Positions 44,611 through 54,361 are shown, numbered from the stretch's first letter. The stretch is DNA of 64,000 nt from Hamadaea flava (GCF_024172085.1 NZ_JAMZDZ010000001.1:7440001-7504000), one strand, 5' to 3'. The notes: generated from the letters alone by a model not told the origin. Numbers and translations are program-made.

Positions 44611-46377
44611 GTGGCACGCAGCGACGACGCGGATGCGCGCGCCGCACGGTGGGAGAAGGAGTCCAACGATCTCTCCACGCAGGTCGCGTTCCTTCAAGAG
44701 GAACTCGCCCTGCTGCGGCGCAAGGTGTCTGAGAGCCCTCGTCATGTTCGCCAGCTGGAGGAGCGGCTCGCCGCGACTCAGGCACAGCTGGCCCGGCTCA
44801 CGGAAAACAACGAGCGACTGGTCGCCACGCTCAAGGAGGCGCGGGCCCAGATCGTGACCCTCAAGGAGGAGATCGACCGGCTGGCGCAACCGCCCAGCGG
44901 CTATGGGATCTTCCTGACCCGGCATGAGGACGGCACGGTCGACGTCTTCACCGGGGGACGCAAGCTGCGGGTAGCCGTCTCGCCCTCGCTGGACGTGTCG
45001 GCTCTGCAACGTGGTCAAGAGGTGCTGCTCAACGACGCCTTGAACATCGTCGACGCGCTCGGGTTCGAGCGCAGCGGCGAGGTGGTCATGCTCAAGGAGC
45101 TGCTCGAAGGCGGCGACCGGGCGCTGGTCATCTCGCACGCCGACGAGGAGCGCATCGTGTTCCTGGCGGAGGGTCTCATCGAGTCCCCGCTGCGGGCCGG
45201 CGACTCGCTCATGATCGAACCGCGCTCGGCGTACGCGTACGAGCGGATTCCCAAGAGCGAGGTCGAGGAGCTCGTCCTGGAGGAGGTGCCCGACGTCGAC
45301 TACACCGACATCGGCGGCCTGTTCAACCAGATCGAGCAGATCCGCGACGCCGTCGAGCTGCCCTTCCTGCACGCCGAGCTGTTCCGCGAGCACCACCTGC
45401 GCCCGCCGAAGGGCGTGCTGCTCTACGGCCCGCCCGGCTGCGGCAAGACGATGATCGCCAAGGCGGTCGCCAACTCCCTGGCCAAGAAGATCGCCGAGAA
45501 GCGGGGCGAGGAGAAGCAGACCAGCTACTTCCTCAACATCAAGGGCCCCGAGCTGCTCAACAAGTATGTCGGCGAGACCGAGCGGCACATCCGGCTGATC
45601 TTCCAGCGGGCCCGGGAGAAGGCTTCCGAGGGCACGCCGGTCATCGTGTTCTTCGACGAGATGGACTCCGTGTTCCGCACCCGCGGCTCCGGCGTCTCCT
45701 CCGATGTGGAGAACACGATCGTCCCGCAGCTGCTGTCCGAGATCGACGGTGTGGAAGGGCTGGAGAACGTCATCGTCATCGGCGCCTCCAACCGCGAGGA
45801 CATGATCGACCCGGCGATCCTGCGCCCGGGGCGCCTGGACGTCAAGATCAAGATCGAGCGGCCGGACGCCGAGGCGGCCCGCGACATCTTCACGAAGTAC
45901 ATCGTCGAAGGGCTGCCGTTGCACCCGGACGATCTCGCCGAGCACGGCGGATCGGCCGAGGCGTGCGTGCACGCGATGATCAGCGCGGTCGTCCTGCGGA
46001 TGTACTCCGAGACCGAGGAGAACCGTTTCCTCGAGGTCACCTACGCCAACGGTGACAAGGAAGTCCTGTACTTCAAGGACTTCAACTCCGGCGCGATGAT
46101 CCAGAACATCGTGGACCGGGGCAAGAAGATGGCCATCAAGGAGTTCCTCTCCTCGGGGCGCAAGGGCATGCGGCTGCAACACCTGCTGGACGCCTGTGTC
46201 GACGAGTTCCGGGAGAACGAGGACCTGCCCAATACCACCAACCCCGACGACTGGGCCCGGATCTCCGGCAAGAAGGGCGAGCGGATCGTCTACATCCGGA
46301 CGCTCGTCTCCGGCGGCAAGGGCACCGAGGCCGGCCGGTCGATCGAGACCGCCAGCAACACCGGCCAGTACCTGTAA
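44611..46377 (+). CDS. arc: AAA+ proteasome-associated ATPase ARC/Mpa
   Basis: 588 residues from GTG 44611, behind GGGGAGGTGGGAC. The N-terminal coiled coil (residues about 10-90, [20 protein letters not shown]) captures Pup. The OB domains follow ([17 protein letters not shown]). The AAA module has Walker [10 protein letters not shown], Walker [13 protein letters not shown] and the [22 protein letters not shown]. The C-terminus ends Gln-Tyr-Leu, the HbYX-like tail that docks in the 20S alpha ring. It unfolds pupylated proteins into the PrcBA core. The length matches the family (about 585-610). It is the first gene of the proteasome operon region, followed by a strong terminator. Confidence 0.95.
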   Translation: MARSDDADARAARWEKESNDLSTQVAFLQEELALLRRKVSESPRHVRQLEERLAATQAQLARLTENNERLVATLKEARAQIVTLKEEIDRLAQPPSGYGIFLTRHEDGTVDVFTGGRKLRVAVSPSLDVSALQRGQEVLLNDALNIVDALGFERSGEVVMLKELLEGGDRALVISHADEERIVFLAEGLIESPLRAGDSLMIEPRSAYAYERIPKSEVEELVLEEVPDVDYTDIGGLFNQIEQIRDAVELPFLHAELFREHHLRPPKGVLLYGPPGCGKTMIAKAVANSLAKKIAEKRGEEKQTSYFLNIKGPELLNKYVGETERHIRLIFQRAREKASEGTPVIVFFDEMDSVFRTRGSGVSSDVENTIVPQLLSEIDGVEGLENVIVIGASNREDMIDPAILRPGRLDVKIKIERPDAEAARDIFTKYIVEGLPLHPDDLAEHGGSAEACVHAMISAVVLRMYSETEENRFLEVTYANGDKEVLYFKDFNSGAMIQNIVDRGKKMAIKEFLSSGRKGMRLQHLLDACVDEFRENEDLPNTTNPDDWARISGKKGERIVYIRTLVSGGKGTEAGRSIETASNTGQYL

Positions 46378-46385
46378 GCAGCTCC

Positions 46386-46425
46386 TCCGGCCCGGCTGCC
46401 CGCGTGGCGGCCGGGCCGGATTTTT
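46386..46425 (+). terminator. rho-independent terminator after ARC
   Basis: TCCGGCCCGGC (46386-46396) pairs with GCCGGGCCGGA (46410-46420) and is followed by TTTTT. A textbook terminator 8 bp after the ARC stop, so dop has its own promoter. Confidence 0.88.
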
Positions 46426-46479
46426 GCGTGCGCAGTGCCACGGACCGGTAGCGGGGAGTGCGATCGCCTGGACACCGTC

Positions 46480-46485
46480 TAGGCT
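46480..46485 (+). promoter_or_regulatory. -10 element of dop
   Basis: TAGGCT ends 7 nt before ATG 46493; there is no ribosome binding site, so dop is predicted to be leaderless. Confidence 0.55.
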
Positions 46486-46492
46486 CAGTGAT

Positions 46493-48004
46493 ATGACAGT
46501 GCGCCGGATCATGGGGACTGAGGTCGAGTACGGCATCAGCGTGCCCGGACAGCCTCAAGCCAACCCGATGGTGACCTCCTCTCAGGTAGTCAACGCCTAC
46601 GGCGCGCGACCCGAGCTGACCAAGGGCGGCCGGGCCCGCTGGGACTACGAGGAGGAATCGCCGCTGCGCGACGCGCGCGGCTTCACCTACACCGGCGCTG
46701 TCTTCGACCCGGCCGAGGCGCTCGCCGACGAGGACCTGGGCCTGGCCAACGTCATCCTCACCAACGGCGCCCGCCTCTACGTCGACCACGCTCACCCGGA
46801 GTACTCCACGCCCGAGGTGACCAACCCGATGGACGTCGTCCTGTGGGACAAGGCCGGCGAGCGCGTGATGGCCGAGGGCGCCCGCCGGGCCGGCACGATC
46901 CCGGGCGCGCCGCCCATCCACCTCTACAAGCACAACACCGACAACAAGGGCGCAAGCTTCGGCTCGCACGAGAACTACCTCATGCGGCGGCAGACGCCGT
47001 TCGCGGAGATCGTCACCTACCTGACCCCGTTCTTCGTCACTCGGCAGGTGGTCTGCGGCGCGGGCCGGGTGGGCATCGGCGCCGACGGCGCCCAGGCGGG
47101 GTACCAGATCTCCCAGCGCGCCGACTTCTTCGAGGTCGAGGTCGGCCTGGAGACCACGCTCAAGCGGCCGATCATCAACACCCGCGACGAGCCGCACGCC
47201 GACGCGGACAAGTACCGCCGGCTGCACGTCATCATCGGCGACGCGAACCTCTCCGAGATCTCCACCTACCTCAAGGTGGGCACGACCTCCCTCATCCTCG
47301 CCATGATCGAGGAGAAGGCACTCACCCCTGACCTCAGCATCGCCGACCCGGTGGCCGAGCTGCGCGCGGTCAGTCACGACCCGTCGTTGTCCCATCGCGT
47401 ACGCCTGCGCGACGGCCGTCGTCTGACCGCCCTGGACGTCCAGTGGGCGTACTACGAGCGCGCTCGGGCCTTCATGGACAGCCGGGGCCTCGACGACCAG
47501 ACGGCGGACGTCCTGGACCGCTGGGAAGCCGTGCTGGACAAGCTGGGCCGCGACCCGATGCTGTGTGCCGACGAACTCGACTGGGTGGCCAAGCTGCGCC
47601 TGCTGGAGGGCTACCGCGAGCGGGAGAACCTCGGCTGGGCCTCGCCCAAGCTGCACCTCGTGGATCTCCAGTACGCCGACGTCCGCCAGGAGAAGGGCCT
47701 CTACCACCGCCTGGTGGCCCGGGGCGCGATGAAGACGCTGCTGCGCGAGGAGGACGTACGCCGCGCCATGACGGAGCCGCCGGAGGACACCCGGGCGTAC
47801 TTCCGCGGCCGTTGCCTGGCCCAGTACGCGTCCGAAGTGGTCGCCGCCAGCTGGGACTCCGTCATCTTCGACGTCGGCCGCGAATCGCTGGTCCGGGTGC
47901 CGATGCTGGAGCCCGAGCGCGGCGTCAAGCGCGTCGTCGGCCCGCTGTTCGACCGCTGCGCCAGTGCGAAGGATCTGCTGGAGGCACTCACAGCCGCATC
48001 GTGA
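46493..48004 (+). CDS. dop: Pup deamidase/depupylase Dop
   Basis: 503 residues from ATG 46493. It shares the glutamine-synthetase-like fold with PafA. The ATP/metal site has [10 protein letters not shown] near the start, the catalytic Asp in [18 protein letters not shown], and the [23 protein letters not shown] segment. HENYLMRR and the loop before it match Dop rather than PafA. It hydrolyses the Pup isopeptide bond and, where Pup ends in Gln, deamidates it; here Pup ends in Glu, so depupylation is the expected main role. Confidence 0.95.
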   Translation: MTVRRIMGTEVEYGISVPGQPQANPMVTSSQVVNAYGARPELTKGGRARWDYEEESPLRDARGFTYTGAVFDPAEALADEDLGLANVILTNGARLYVDHAHPEYSTPEVTNPMDVVLWDKAGERVMAEGARRAGTIPGAPPIHLYKHNTDNKGASFGSHENYLMRRQTPFAEIVTYLTPFFVTRQVVCGAGRVGIGADGAQAGYQISQRADFFEVEVGLETTLKRPIINTRDEPHADADKYRRLHVIIGDANLSEISTYLKVGTTSLILAMIEEKALTPDLSIADPVAELRAVSHDPSLSHRVRLRDGRRLTALDVQWAYYERARAFMDSRGLDDQTADVLDRWEAVLDKLGRDPMLCADELDWVAKLRLLEGYRERENLGWASPKLHLVDLQYADVRQEKGLYHRLVARGAMKTLLREEDVRRAMTEPPEDTRAYFRGRCLAQYASEVVAASWDSVIFDVGRESLVRVPMLEPERGVKRVVGPLFDRCASAKDLLEALTAAS

Positions 48005-48054
48005 CGCGGCGTCGGTTGAGCTTCCAGCTGATCGCAATTGTCGGTCAGGCGGGG

Positions 48055-48060
48055 TAGGTT
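48055..48060 (+). promoter_or_regulatory. probable -10 element of pup
   Basis: TAGGTT, with ATTGTCGG about 12 bp upstream as a poor -35. It would start a leader of about 100 nt before ATG 48170, which includes the hairpin at 48076. Confidence 0.35.
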
Positions 48061-48075
48061 TTACCTAAGACGGAC

Positions 48076-48099
48076 GGCCGGGACCTACCAGTCCCGGCC
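48076..48099 (+). promoter_or_regulatory. hairpin in the pup leader
   Basis: GGCCGGGAC (48076-48084) pairs with GTCCCGGCC (48091-48099), 6-nt loop. It follows the dop stop by 72 bp and precedes pup by 70 bp. It may end part of the dop transcript, or regulate pup. Confidence 0.5.
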
Positions 48100-48169
48100 T
48101 TGCCATCAGGGCGGCCTTTGCGGGTCGCCCCGACGGCACCAGCACGCTTCGCGGGCAGGGAGGGGCGCA

Positions 48170-48385
48170 ATGGCCAGCCAGGACACAGGTGGGCAGGGTC
48201 AGGCCGGTCGCCGGCGCGAGAACGAGGTCGACGAGGCGGTAACGCCCGAGGTCGACCCGGAGATCGCCGAGCGGGTCGAACAGATCGGCGAGGACGTGGA
48301 CGACCTGCTGGACGAGATCGACTCGGTGCTCGAGGAGAACGCCGAGGAGTTCGTCCGGGGATACATTCAAAAAGGCGGGGAATAG
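48170..48385 (+). CDS. pup: prokaryotic ubiquitin-like protein Pup, ending in Gly-Gly-Glu
   Basis: 71 residues from ATG 48170, with GGGAGGGG upstream. It has the acidic, largely disordered composition and the helical EIAERVEQIGEDVDDLLDEI segment that binds the ARC coiled coil. The C-terminus is KGGE, not KGGQ, so PafA can ligate it directly to lysines. It tags proteins for the proteasome. The next gene, prcB, is 76 bp downstream. Confidence 0.96.
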   Translation: MASQDTGGQGQAGRRRENEVDEAVTPEVDPEIAERVEQIGEDVDDLLDEIDSVLEENAEEFVRGYIQKGGE

Positions 48386-48461
48386 CCGCTAATGTCCGTT
48401 TCGCGCCGCGTCGTGGACGCAGGTGCTCGTTCAGCTGCCGTCGAGAGGTGAAGGGGACGAC

Positions 48462-49301
48462 GTGACGTCCGGAGCAGAGTGGAACCGGGGCTTTCCGGCG
48501 GCGTACCACGCCGTGGGCATCAGCTCGTTCACGGAGTTCTTGAGCATGGCCGCGCCGGACCTGCTGCCGGGGCGCCGTCCCCTGCCGGCCGGGACGCACG
48601 CGGAGATCGCCCCGCACGCCACCACCATCGTGACGCTGAGCTGCATCGACGGTGTCGTGATGGCGGGCGACCGGCGCGCGACCATGGGCAACCTGATCGC
48701 CAGTCGTGACATCGAGAAGGTGCACGAAGCCGATCCCTACTCGCTGATCGGCATCGCGGGCACCGCCGGCATCGGCATCGAGCTGATCCGGCTGTTCCAG
48801 GTGGAGCTGGAGCACTACGAGAAGATCGAGGGCGCCATGCTCTCGCTCGACGGCAAGGCCAATCGGCTCGCCGCGATGATCCGGGGCAACCTCGGCGCGG
48901 CGATGCAAGGGCTGGTCGCCATCCCGATCTTCGCGGGCTACGACCTCGACGCCAAGGACCCGGCCAAGGTCGGCCGGATCTTCAGCTTCGACGTGGCCGG
49001 CGGGGTTTACGAGGAGACCGGCTACGACGCCATCGGCTCCGGCTCGCTGTTCGCCAAGTCCGCGCTGAAGAAGCGCTTCCGGCCCGGCCTGACCACCACC
49101 GAGGCGGTCCGGTTCGCGATCGAGGCGCTCTACGACGCGGCCGACGACGACACCGCCACCGGCGGCCCCGACGTCATCCGGCGCATCTTCCCGGTCGTCA
49201 TGACGGCGACCGCCGAGGGCACGCACCGGCTGCCGGACACCGAGACGGGCACGATCGCCGAGGAGATCATCGCGGCGCGCCACGAGAACCCCGGCGGCTG
49301 A
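48462..49301 (+). CDS. prcB: 20S proteasome beta subunit
   Basis: 279 residues from GTG 48462 (GAAGGGGA upstream). A propeptide of 53 residues precedes the autocatalytic cut before Thr54 in [28 protein letters not shown] is the conserved beta-subunit strand region with Asp and Lys-equivalent positions following. [14 protein letters not shown] and [12 protein letters not shown] fit actinobacterial PrcB. It forms the proteolytic inner rings, with Ntn-hydrolase chemistry. prcA follows by 93 bp. Confidence 0.95.
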   Translation: MTSGAEWNRGFPAAYHAVGISSFTEFLSMAAPDLLPGRRPLPAGTHAEIAPHATTIVTLSCIDGVVMAGDRRATMGNLIASRDIEKVHEADPYSLIGIAGTAGIGIELIRLFQVELEHYEKIEGAMLSLDGKANRLAAMIRGNLGAAMQGLVAIPIFAGYDLDAKDPAKVGRIFSFDVAGGVYEETGYDAIGSGSLFAKSALKKRFRPGLTTTEAVRFAIEALYDAADDDTATGGPDVIRRIFPVVMTATAEGTHRLPDTETGTIAEEIIAARHENPGG

Positions 49302-49394
49302 CCGGCCGAGGTCCGGCGCAGCGCCGGGAAGCTCTCGGCTGAGCCGGCCAGGAGCGCAGTCCACTGAGGATTCACCTGGAAGGGAGCAGGCCGC

Positions 49395-50189
49395 GTGGCC
49401 ATGCAGTTCTACGCCTCGCCCGAGCAGATCATGCGGGATCGCTCGGAGTACGCGCGCAAGGGGATCGCGCGCGGCCGCAGCGTGGTCGTGCTCACCTACG
49501 AGCAGGGCGTCCTGTTCGTGGCGGAGAACGTCTCGACCACGCTGCACAAGGTGAGCGAGATCTACGACCGGATCGGATTCGCCGCCGTCGGGCGGTACAA
49601 CGAGTTCGAGAACCTGCGTTCGGCCGGCGTCCGGATGGCCGACATGCGCGGCTACTCCTACGACCGTCGTGACGTCACCGGCCGCGCCCTGGCCAGTGCG
49701 TACGCCCAGACGCTGGGCAACCTGTTCGGCGAGAGCGGCAAGCCGCTCGAGGTGGAGATCTGCATCGCCGAGGTCGGTGCGACCGCGGCCGACGACCAGC
49801 TCTACCGGCTCACCTACGACGGCTCCGTCCAGGACGAGCCGGGCTTCCTGGTCATGGGCGGCCAGGCCGACGCGGTCGCGACGGTGCTGAAGGACCGGCA
49901 CAGCGAGAGCGACGCACTCGGTCAGGCCCTGTCCCTGGCGATCGAAGCGCTCGGCAGCGTCGGCGGTGAAGGCGGGGCGGCTCGGGAGATCTCGGGCGAC
50001 CAGCTGGAAGTCGCCGTGCTGGAGCGGGCTCGGCGGGGGCGGGCGTTCCGCCGGATCACCGGGAACGCCCTGAAGACGCTGCTGACACCGGCTCCCGCTG
50101 CGGCCGCCGTCGAGGAACCCGAGCCGGCGGCTGCGGCCGAACCGGCGGGCGAAGGTTCGCCCGAGGAGTCCGGCGACACCGAGAGCTGA
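49395..50189 (+). CDS. prcA: 20S proteasome alpha subunit
   Basis: 264 residues from GTG 49395; ATG 49401 is an alternative start (GGGAGC upstream). [20 protein letters not shown] at the N-terminus is the gating segment of actinobacterial PrcA, and [20 protein letters not shown] the alpha-type strand pair. There is no active-site Thr, as expected. The last 40 residues are a Pro/Ala/Glu-rich tail. It forms the outer rings that ARC docks on. A hairpin terminator follows. Confidence 0.95.
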   Translation: MAMQFYASPEQIMRDRSEYARKGIARGRSVVVLTYEQGVLFVAENVSTTLHKVSEIYDRIGFAAVGRYNEFENLRSAGVRMADMRGYSYDRRDVTGRALASAYAQTLGNLFGESGKPLEVEICIAEVGATAADDQLYRLTYDGSVQDEPGFLVMGGQADAVATVLKDRHSESDALGQALSLAIEALGSVGGEGGAAREISGDQLEVAVLERARRGRAFRRITGNALKTLLTPAPAAAAVEEPEPAAAAEPAGEGSPEESGDTES

Positions 50190-50201
50190 GCACTACGCGA
50201 C

Positions 50202-50233
50202 AAGCGCCCCGAGCCCACCAGCTCGGGGCGCTT
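50202..50233 (+). terminator. hairpin terminator after prcA
   Basis: AAGCGCCCCGAGC (50202-50214) pairs with GCTCGGGGCGCTT (50221-50233), 6-nt loop. It ends the proteasome core transcript before the repeats and the opposite-strand sugar cluster. Confidence 0.75.
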
Positions 50234-50241
50234 GCGCTCGC

Positions 50242-50295
50242 CCGCGTCGCGCCCGCGCCCGTCCGCGTCGCGCCCGCGCCCGTCCGCGTCGCGCC
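50242..50295. repeat. 21-bp tandem repeat, 2.6 copies
   Basis: The unit CCGCGTCGCGCCCGCGCCCGT occurs at 50242-50262 and 50263-50283, plus the first 12 bases at 50284-50295. It lies between the prcA terminator and the palindrome at 50302. No coding sequence. Confidence 0.85.
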
Positions 50296-50301
50296 GGTTT
50301 C

Positions 50302-50364
50302 CTGCAGATCACGGTTATGCAGGGCAAAACCGGGCTCGGAGGCATGCGTAACCGTGATCTGCAG
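50302..50364. repeat. long palindrome with 16-bp perfect arms
   Basis: CTGCAGATCACGGTTA (50302-50317) and TAACCGTGATCTGCAG (50349-50364) flank a 31-nt GC-rich loop. It sits between two tandem repeats and between convergent genes. It may be a repetitive extragenic element or a bidirectional terminator. Confidence 0.75.
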
Positions 50365-50370
50365 CGAACG

Positions 50371-50432
50371 GGAGCGTCAGCGGAGGGGAGCGTCAGCGGA
50401 GGGGAGCGTCAGCGGAGGGGAGCGTCAGCGGA
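50371..50432. repeat. 16-bp tandem repeat overlapping the glycosyltransferase stop
   Basis: The unit GGAGCGTCAGCGGAGG is repeated 3.8 times (50371, 50387, 50403, 50419). The last copy contains the stop codon (complement 50425-50427) of the opposite-strand glycosyltransferase gene. Confidence 0.85.
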
Positions 50433-51447
50433 CGAGGCCGCGTACCAGCCGCCACCAGGTGCGGACGAACGCGTTGTAGAGCCCGATCCCCGGCGGAGCC
50501 TCGACATTGGACGGAGTGAAGTCGGGCGTCAGCGGCAGCACCGCATCACCGACCAGGCGTTCGGCCTGCAACTGCCGACGACGCGTACGCAGAAAGCCCA
50601 GGTTGCGCCAGATCCAGCCCCAGCCGCGTACCTTGGGCCGCAGCCAGCCGCCGGCGACCGCGGTCGCCAGCATGGCGAGTTCGGTCAGGGCCAGGACGGG
50701 CAGCAGGAGCAGGATCGTGCGCGTCCGGTACAGCGTGAGCACGGTCAGCAGCCGGTTGCGTTCCAGCAGGTAGAACTTGAGGTCGTTGCGGGAGAACTCG
50801 TAGTGGTGTCCGACGACCGCGTCCGGCACGTAGACCGGGGCCAGCCCGCGCTGCCATAGCCGCAGGCTCAGCTCGGTGTCCTCGTGGTACGCGAAGTACT
50901 CGGGCGCGAAGCCGCCGAGTTCCCGCCACAGGTCGGCCCGGATGACGAACGCGCAGCCGCTGAGCGTCGGCACCGTCGTCCGGGTCGCGTGGCGGTCGGC
51001 CGGCTCCTCGTTGCCGCCCGCCCAGGAGAGCCCGGCCACGTGCAGCGGGTTGCCCGCGGTGTTGATGACGTCGAGGCGGTCGGCGTGCCGGATCGAGGCC
51101 ATCGCCGCGCCCACCCCGGGTTCCAGGGCGACGGCCCGGACCTTGGCCAGCGCGTCCGGTGCGACGACCGCGTCCGAGTTGACGAACGCGATGGCCGTCG
51201 CGTCCGCGTCGGTGGCGCCGAGGTTGCAGCCCCCGGAGAATCCGGTGTTCTCGGTCGGCTTGACGACGCGCAGACCGGGCCGGCGGGTGATCGAGGCGAC
51301 CGACTCGCTGCCGTTGTCGACCAGGGTCAGCGTCACGTCGACGCCGGTGGAGGCGAAGACGGCGTCGACGGCTTCGGCCAGCCACGGCTCCTTGCCGTAC
51401 GCGAGCATGACGACGTCCAGGCGAGCGTCGGCGGGGGACTCCGTCAT
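50425..51447 (-). CDS. family-2 glycosyltransferase (rhamnosyltransferase-like)
   Basis: 340 residues from GTG or ATG at 51447. A GT-A fold with DVVMLAYGKEPWLAEAVDAV, the nucleotide-binding NTGFSGGCNLG, the DxD-equivalent VNSDAVV, and EDTELSLRLW with a Glu-Asp catalytic base. Two hydrophobic helices near residues 245-275 suggest membrane association. The neighbouring dTDP-rhamnose genes make a rhamnosyltransferase for cell-wall or surface polysaccharide likely. It is last in its five-gene leftward run and ends in a tandem repeat. Confidence 0.88.
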   Translation of the reverse strand: MTESPADARLDVVMLAYGKEPWLAEAVDAVFASTGVDVTLTLVDNGSESVASITRRPGLRVVKPTENTGFSGGCNLGATDADATAIAFVNSDAVVAPDALAKVRAVALEPGVGAAMASIRHADRLDVINTAGNPLHVAGLSWAGGNEEPADRHATRTTVPTLSGCAFVIRADLWRELGGFAPEYFAYHEDTELSLRLWQRGLAPVYVPDAVVGHHYEFSRNDLKFYLLERNRLLTVLTLYRTRTILLLLPVLALTELAMLATAVAGGWLRPKVRGWGWIWRNLGFLRTRRRQLQAERLVGDAVLPLTPDFTPSNVEAPPGIGLYNAFVRTWWRLVRGLVR

Positions 51448-51448
51448 G

Positions 51449-52150
51449 TCAGCGCCGGACCAGCGCCAGGAGTAGCACCGCGAAGGACCGCCCGAGGTAG
51501 ACCGTGGCCTTCACGGGGGAGTGGCTCGCCTTGCCGGCCACCCGGGCGCGCATGGCGACCGGGACCTGCCGCACGGTCAGCCCGCCGCGGACCGCCTGCA
51601 CGATCGTCTCGACGGTGTCGCCGAGGTACTCGACCGGGAACCACTGCGCGTACAGGTCGATGCCTTTGCGGTTGGCCGCCCGGAAGCCGGAGGTGGTGTC
51701 GGTCAGCCGGGCCTTCGCGACCCGGGAGAGCACGCCGGACAGCACCGTCATCGCCCACGCCCGCGGCCCGCGTACGCGATAGTCGCCCTCCCCGGCGAAT
51801 CGGGCGCCGATCACCACGTCGGCGGTGTCGAGGGCTTCGATCAGCTGGGGGATGTAGCGGGGGTCGTGCTGACCGTCGGCGTCGAACTGGACGACCACGT
51901 CGTAGTCGTTGTCCTGGCCGTATCGGAAGCCGAGCCGCCGGGCCCCGCCGACGCCGAGGTTGTAGGGCAGCCGGGCGACCAGGGCGCCCGCCTTGCGGGC
52001 TTCGACGACGGTGGTGTCGGCCGAGCCGTCGTCGACCACGAGCACGTCGACGCCGGGCAGCTCGCCGCGTACCTCGCCGATCACGCCGGCGATCGCTCCG
52101 GCCTCGTTGAACGCCGGGATGACGACGAGAACCCGCTTACCGCTGATCAT
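51449..52150 (-). CDS. family-2 glycosyltransferase, dolichyl-phosphate-mannose-synthase-like
   Basis: 233 residues from ATG 52150; GTG 52159 is an alternative start. It overlaps the DUF2304 gene by 14 bp. RVLVVIPAFNEAGAIAGVI and VLVVDDGSADTT open a GT-A domain; DADGQHDP is the DxD; the C-terminal helix SRFAVLLLAL-type (GRSFAVLLLALVRR) is a membrane-association segment. DPM1-like enzymes transfer a sugar to polyprenyl phosphate. Two bases separate it from the next gene. Confidence 0.87.
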   Translation of the reverse strand: MISGKRVLVVIPAFNEAGAIAGVIGEVRGELPGVDVLVVDDGSADTTVVEARKAGALVARLPYNLGVGGARRLGFRYGQDNDYDVVVQFDADGQHDPRYIPQLIEALDTADVVIGARFAGEGDYRVRGPRAWAMTVLSGVLSRVAKARLTDTTSGFRAANRKGIDLYAQWFPVEYLGDTVETIVQAVRGGLTVRQVPVAMRARVAGKASHSPVKATVYLGRSFAVLLLALVRR

Positions 52151-52502
52151 CGTGCGCACCCACCGTCTCGTCCGCGTCGATCTTGATCTTGATCAGCGCG
52201 ATCTCCTCGGCGAGCGTCCGCGTCTCCTCCTCCAACCGGCTCACCTCCCAGCTCAGGTGCAGGCACACCAGCAGGAGGAAGACGATGGCCGCGAACAGCA
52301 CCAGGCTGACGCCGCTGGCCACGCCGACGAAGCCGGCGACCCGGTCCATCAGGCTGGGGAAGATCGACAACGGCACGATGATCAGCGCGACGCCGATCCA
52401 GAGCATGCCGTACTTCTCGCGCAGCTGCCGCCGCCGCAACAGCTCGAGGATGCCCACGAGCAGGATCAGCCCGCAGATCATGGTTGTGACATTGAGGGTC
52501 AT
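52137..52502 (-). CDS. DUF2304 membrane protein
   Basis: 121 residues. Three hydrophobic helices (residues about 5-22, 33-50 and 62-84), then a coiled coil (WEVSRLEEETRTLAEEIALI) and a charged tail. This is the DUF2304 layout; these small proteins are routinely coupled to DPM1-like glycosyltransferases and probably anchor or regulate them. It overlaps the glycosyltransferase on one side and rmlD on the other. Confidence 0.85.
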   Translation of the reverse strand: MTLNVTTMICGLILLVGILELLRRRQLREKYGMLWIGVALIIVPLSIFPSLMDRVAGFVGVASGVSLVLFAAIVFLLLVCLHLSWEVSRLEEETRTLAEEIALIKIKIDADETVGAHDDQR

Positions 52503-53347
52503 GCCACGGGTCCTCCGGTCAGGACGTCGCGTAGTTCGTCGCGCCAGTCGGGCTGGGGGGTCAGCCCCGCCGCTGCCCAGCGGCGGTGACCGAGGACACT
52601 GTACGCCGGTCGGGGCGCCGGGCGGGGAAACCGGTCCGTGGTCGTCGGGCGTACGCGCTCCGGATCCAGCCCGGCCTGCGCGAAGATCTCCCGGGCGAAC
52701 CCGAACCAGGTCGTCTCACCGGCGGCGGTGCCGTGATAGATCCCGGCCGGGGTGTGCCCGGCGACCGCCGCCTGGGCCAGCCGGACGAGCTGAGCGGCGA
52801 GGAAAGGCGCGCCGGTCGGCTGCCCACGCTGGTCGTCGACGACGTCCAGGGTGTCCTGAGTGTCGGCCAGCCGCAGCATCGTGGTCAGGAAGTTCCGGCC
52901 GTCCCGGTCGTAGAGCCAGGCCGTGCGGACGACATGACCACGATCAGGCAGCAGCCGCCGCACCGCCAACTCCCCGGCGAGCTTGCTGCGCCCGTACGCG
53001 TTGATCGGCGCGGTCGGGGCGTCCTCCGGATAGGGCGCTTTCCCGTCCCCGGCGAAGACGTAATCGGTCGAGACGTGCACGAGCACGGCCCCGCTCGCGG
53101 CGCAGGCGGCGGCGAGGTTGGCCGGGCCGTCGCCGTTGAGCGCCGTCGCCTCGGCTTCCCGGGTCTCGGCCCCGTCGACGTCGGTCCAGGCGGCCGCGTT
53201 GATCACGGCGTCGTACCCGGTCACGGCCTCGGCGACGGCGTACCGGTCGGTGATGTCCAGAGCAGCCCGGTCCGCCCCGTGGCATCCGGGGAGCACGGAC
53301 AGGCGCCGACCGAGCATCCCGCCGGCGCCGGCGACCAGGATCCTCAC
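52499..53347 (-). CDS. rfbD: dTDP-4-dehydrorhamnose reductase RmlD
   Basis: 282 residues from GTG 53347 (GTGA overlap with rmlB). The Rossmann motif AGAGGMLGRRL, the NAAAWTDVDGAE segment, the SDR catalytic STDYVF with YGRSKLAGE (Tyr/Lys), and TAWLYDRDGRNF are diagnostic of RmlD. It reduces dTDP-4-dehydro-L-rhamnose to dTDP-L-rhamnose with NAD(P)H. All four rml functions are within 6 kb. Confidence 0.93.
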   Translation of the reverse strand: MRILVAGAGGMLGRRLSVLPGCHGADRAALDITDRYAVAEAVTGYDAVINAAAWTDVDGAETREAEATALNGDGPANLAAACAASGAVLVHVSTDYVFAGDGKAPYPEDAPTAPINAYGRSKLAGELAVRRLLPDRGHVVRTAWLYDRDGRNFLTTMLRLADTQDTLDVVDDQRGQPTGAPFLAAQLVRLAQAAVAGHTPAGIYHGTAAGETTWFGFAREIFAQAGLDPERVRPTTTDRFPRPAPRPAYSVLGHRRWAAAGLTPQPDWRDELRDVLTGGPVA

Positions 53348-54330
53348 TTGATCAGCGCGGCCTTCGCCTGCAGCGGCTCCCACCACGACCGGTTCCCCTG
53401 GTACCAGGCGACCGTCGCGGCCAGCCCGTCGGCCAGCGTGACCTGCGGCTCGTAGCCCAGCTCGTCGCGGATCTTCTCGATCGACAGCGAGTAGCGCCGG
53501 TCGTGGCCCTTGCGGTCGGCGACCGGCTCGACCGAGGACCAGTCGCGCCCGGTCGCGGCCAGCAGCATCTCGGTCAGCTCCCGGTTGGTCAGCTCGGTGC
53601 CTCCGCCGATGTGGTAGACCTCACCGGCCCGGCCCTTCTCCAGGGCGAGGTTGATGCCCAGGCAGTGGTCGGACACGTGCAGCCAGTCGCGGACGTTCAG
53701 GCCGTCGCCGTAGAGCGGGACCTTCTTGCCGTCGAGCAGGTTCGTCACGAACAGCGGGACGACCTTCTCCGGGAACTGGTAGTGCCCGTAGTTGTTGGAG
53801 CAGCGGGTGACCACGACGTCCAGCTCGTGCGTCTTGAAGTACGACAGCGCCAGCAGATCGGAGCCCGCCTTGGCGGCCGAGTACGGCGACCGGGGGGCCA
53901 GCGGCCAGTCCTCGGTCCAGGAGCCCTCGTCGATGGAGCCGTAGACCTCGTCGGTCGACACGTGCACGAAACGTTCGATTCCGTGCCGGTACGCGGCGTC
54001 CAGCAGCACCTGGGTGCCCAGCACGTTGGTCCGGACGAAGGCGGCCGAGCCGGTGATCGAGCGGTCGACGTGCGTCTCGGCGGCGAAGTGGACCACCGCG
54101 TCGTGCCCGCTCATCAGGCCGTCGACCAGCTCGGCGTCGCAGATGTCGCCGTGGACGAAGGTCAGGCCGGGGTGGTCGGCGACAGGGTCCAGGTTCGCGC
54201 GGTTGCCCGAGTAGGTCAGCGCGTCGAGGACGGTGACCGCCGTCTCAGCGGGGCCGTACACACCCTGAAGGATGTTCCGGACATATTCCGAGCCGATGAA
54301 GCCGGCACCGCCGGTGACGAGGAGTCTCAC
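53344..54330 (-). CDS. rfbB: dTDP-glucose 4,6-dehydratase RmlB
   Basis: 328 residues from GTG 54330, 8 nt after TAGACT (54339-54344). LVTGGAGFIGSEYVRNIL is the NAD site. HFAAETHVDRSI, STDEVYGS and the YSAAKAGSDLL (Tyr-x3-Lys) and TRCSNNYGHYQFPEKVVPL stretches define RmlB. It converts dTDP-glucose to dTDP-4-dehydro-6-deoxyglucose. It is divergent from rmlA with 45 bp between, giving a tight shared promoter. Confidence 0.95.
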   Translation of the reverse strand: MRLLVTGGAGFIGSEYVRNILQGVYGPAETAVTVLDALTYSGNRANLDPVADHPGLTFVHGDICDAELVDGLMSGHDAVVHFAAETHVDRSITGSAAFVRTNVLGTQVLLDAAYRHGIERFVHVSTDEVYGSIDEGSWTEDWPLAPRSPYSAAKAGSDLLALSYFKTHELDVVVTRCSNNYGHYQFPEKVVPLFVTNLLDGKKVPLYGDGLNVRDWLHVSDHCLGINLALEKGRAGEVYHIGGGTELTNRELTEMLLAATGRDWSSVEPVADRKGHDRRYSLSIEKIRDELGYEPQVTLADGLAATVAWYQGNRSWWEPLQAKAALIK

Positions 54331-54361
54331 GGTCCGGGAGTCTAGCCGACACGCTGGCTAG

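Noticed and set aside
50242-50432. Possible CRISPR array.
   Set aside because: Repeats are tandem with no spacers and differ in unit from each other; no cas genes in the window.
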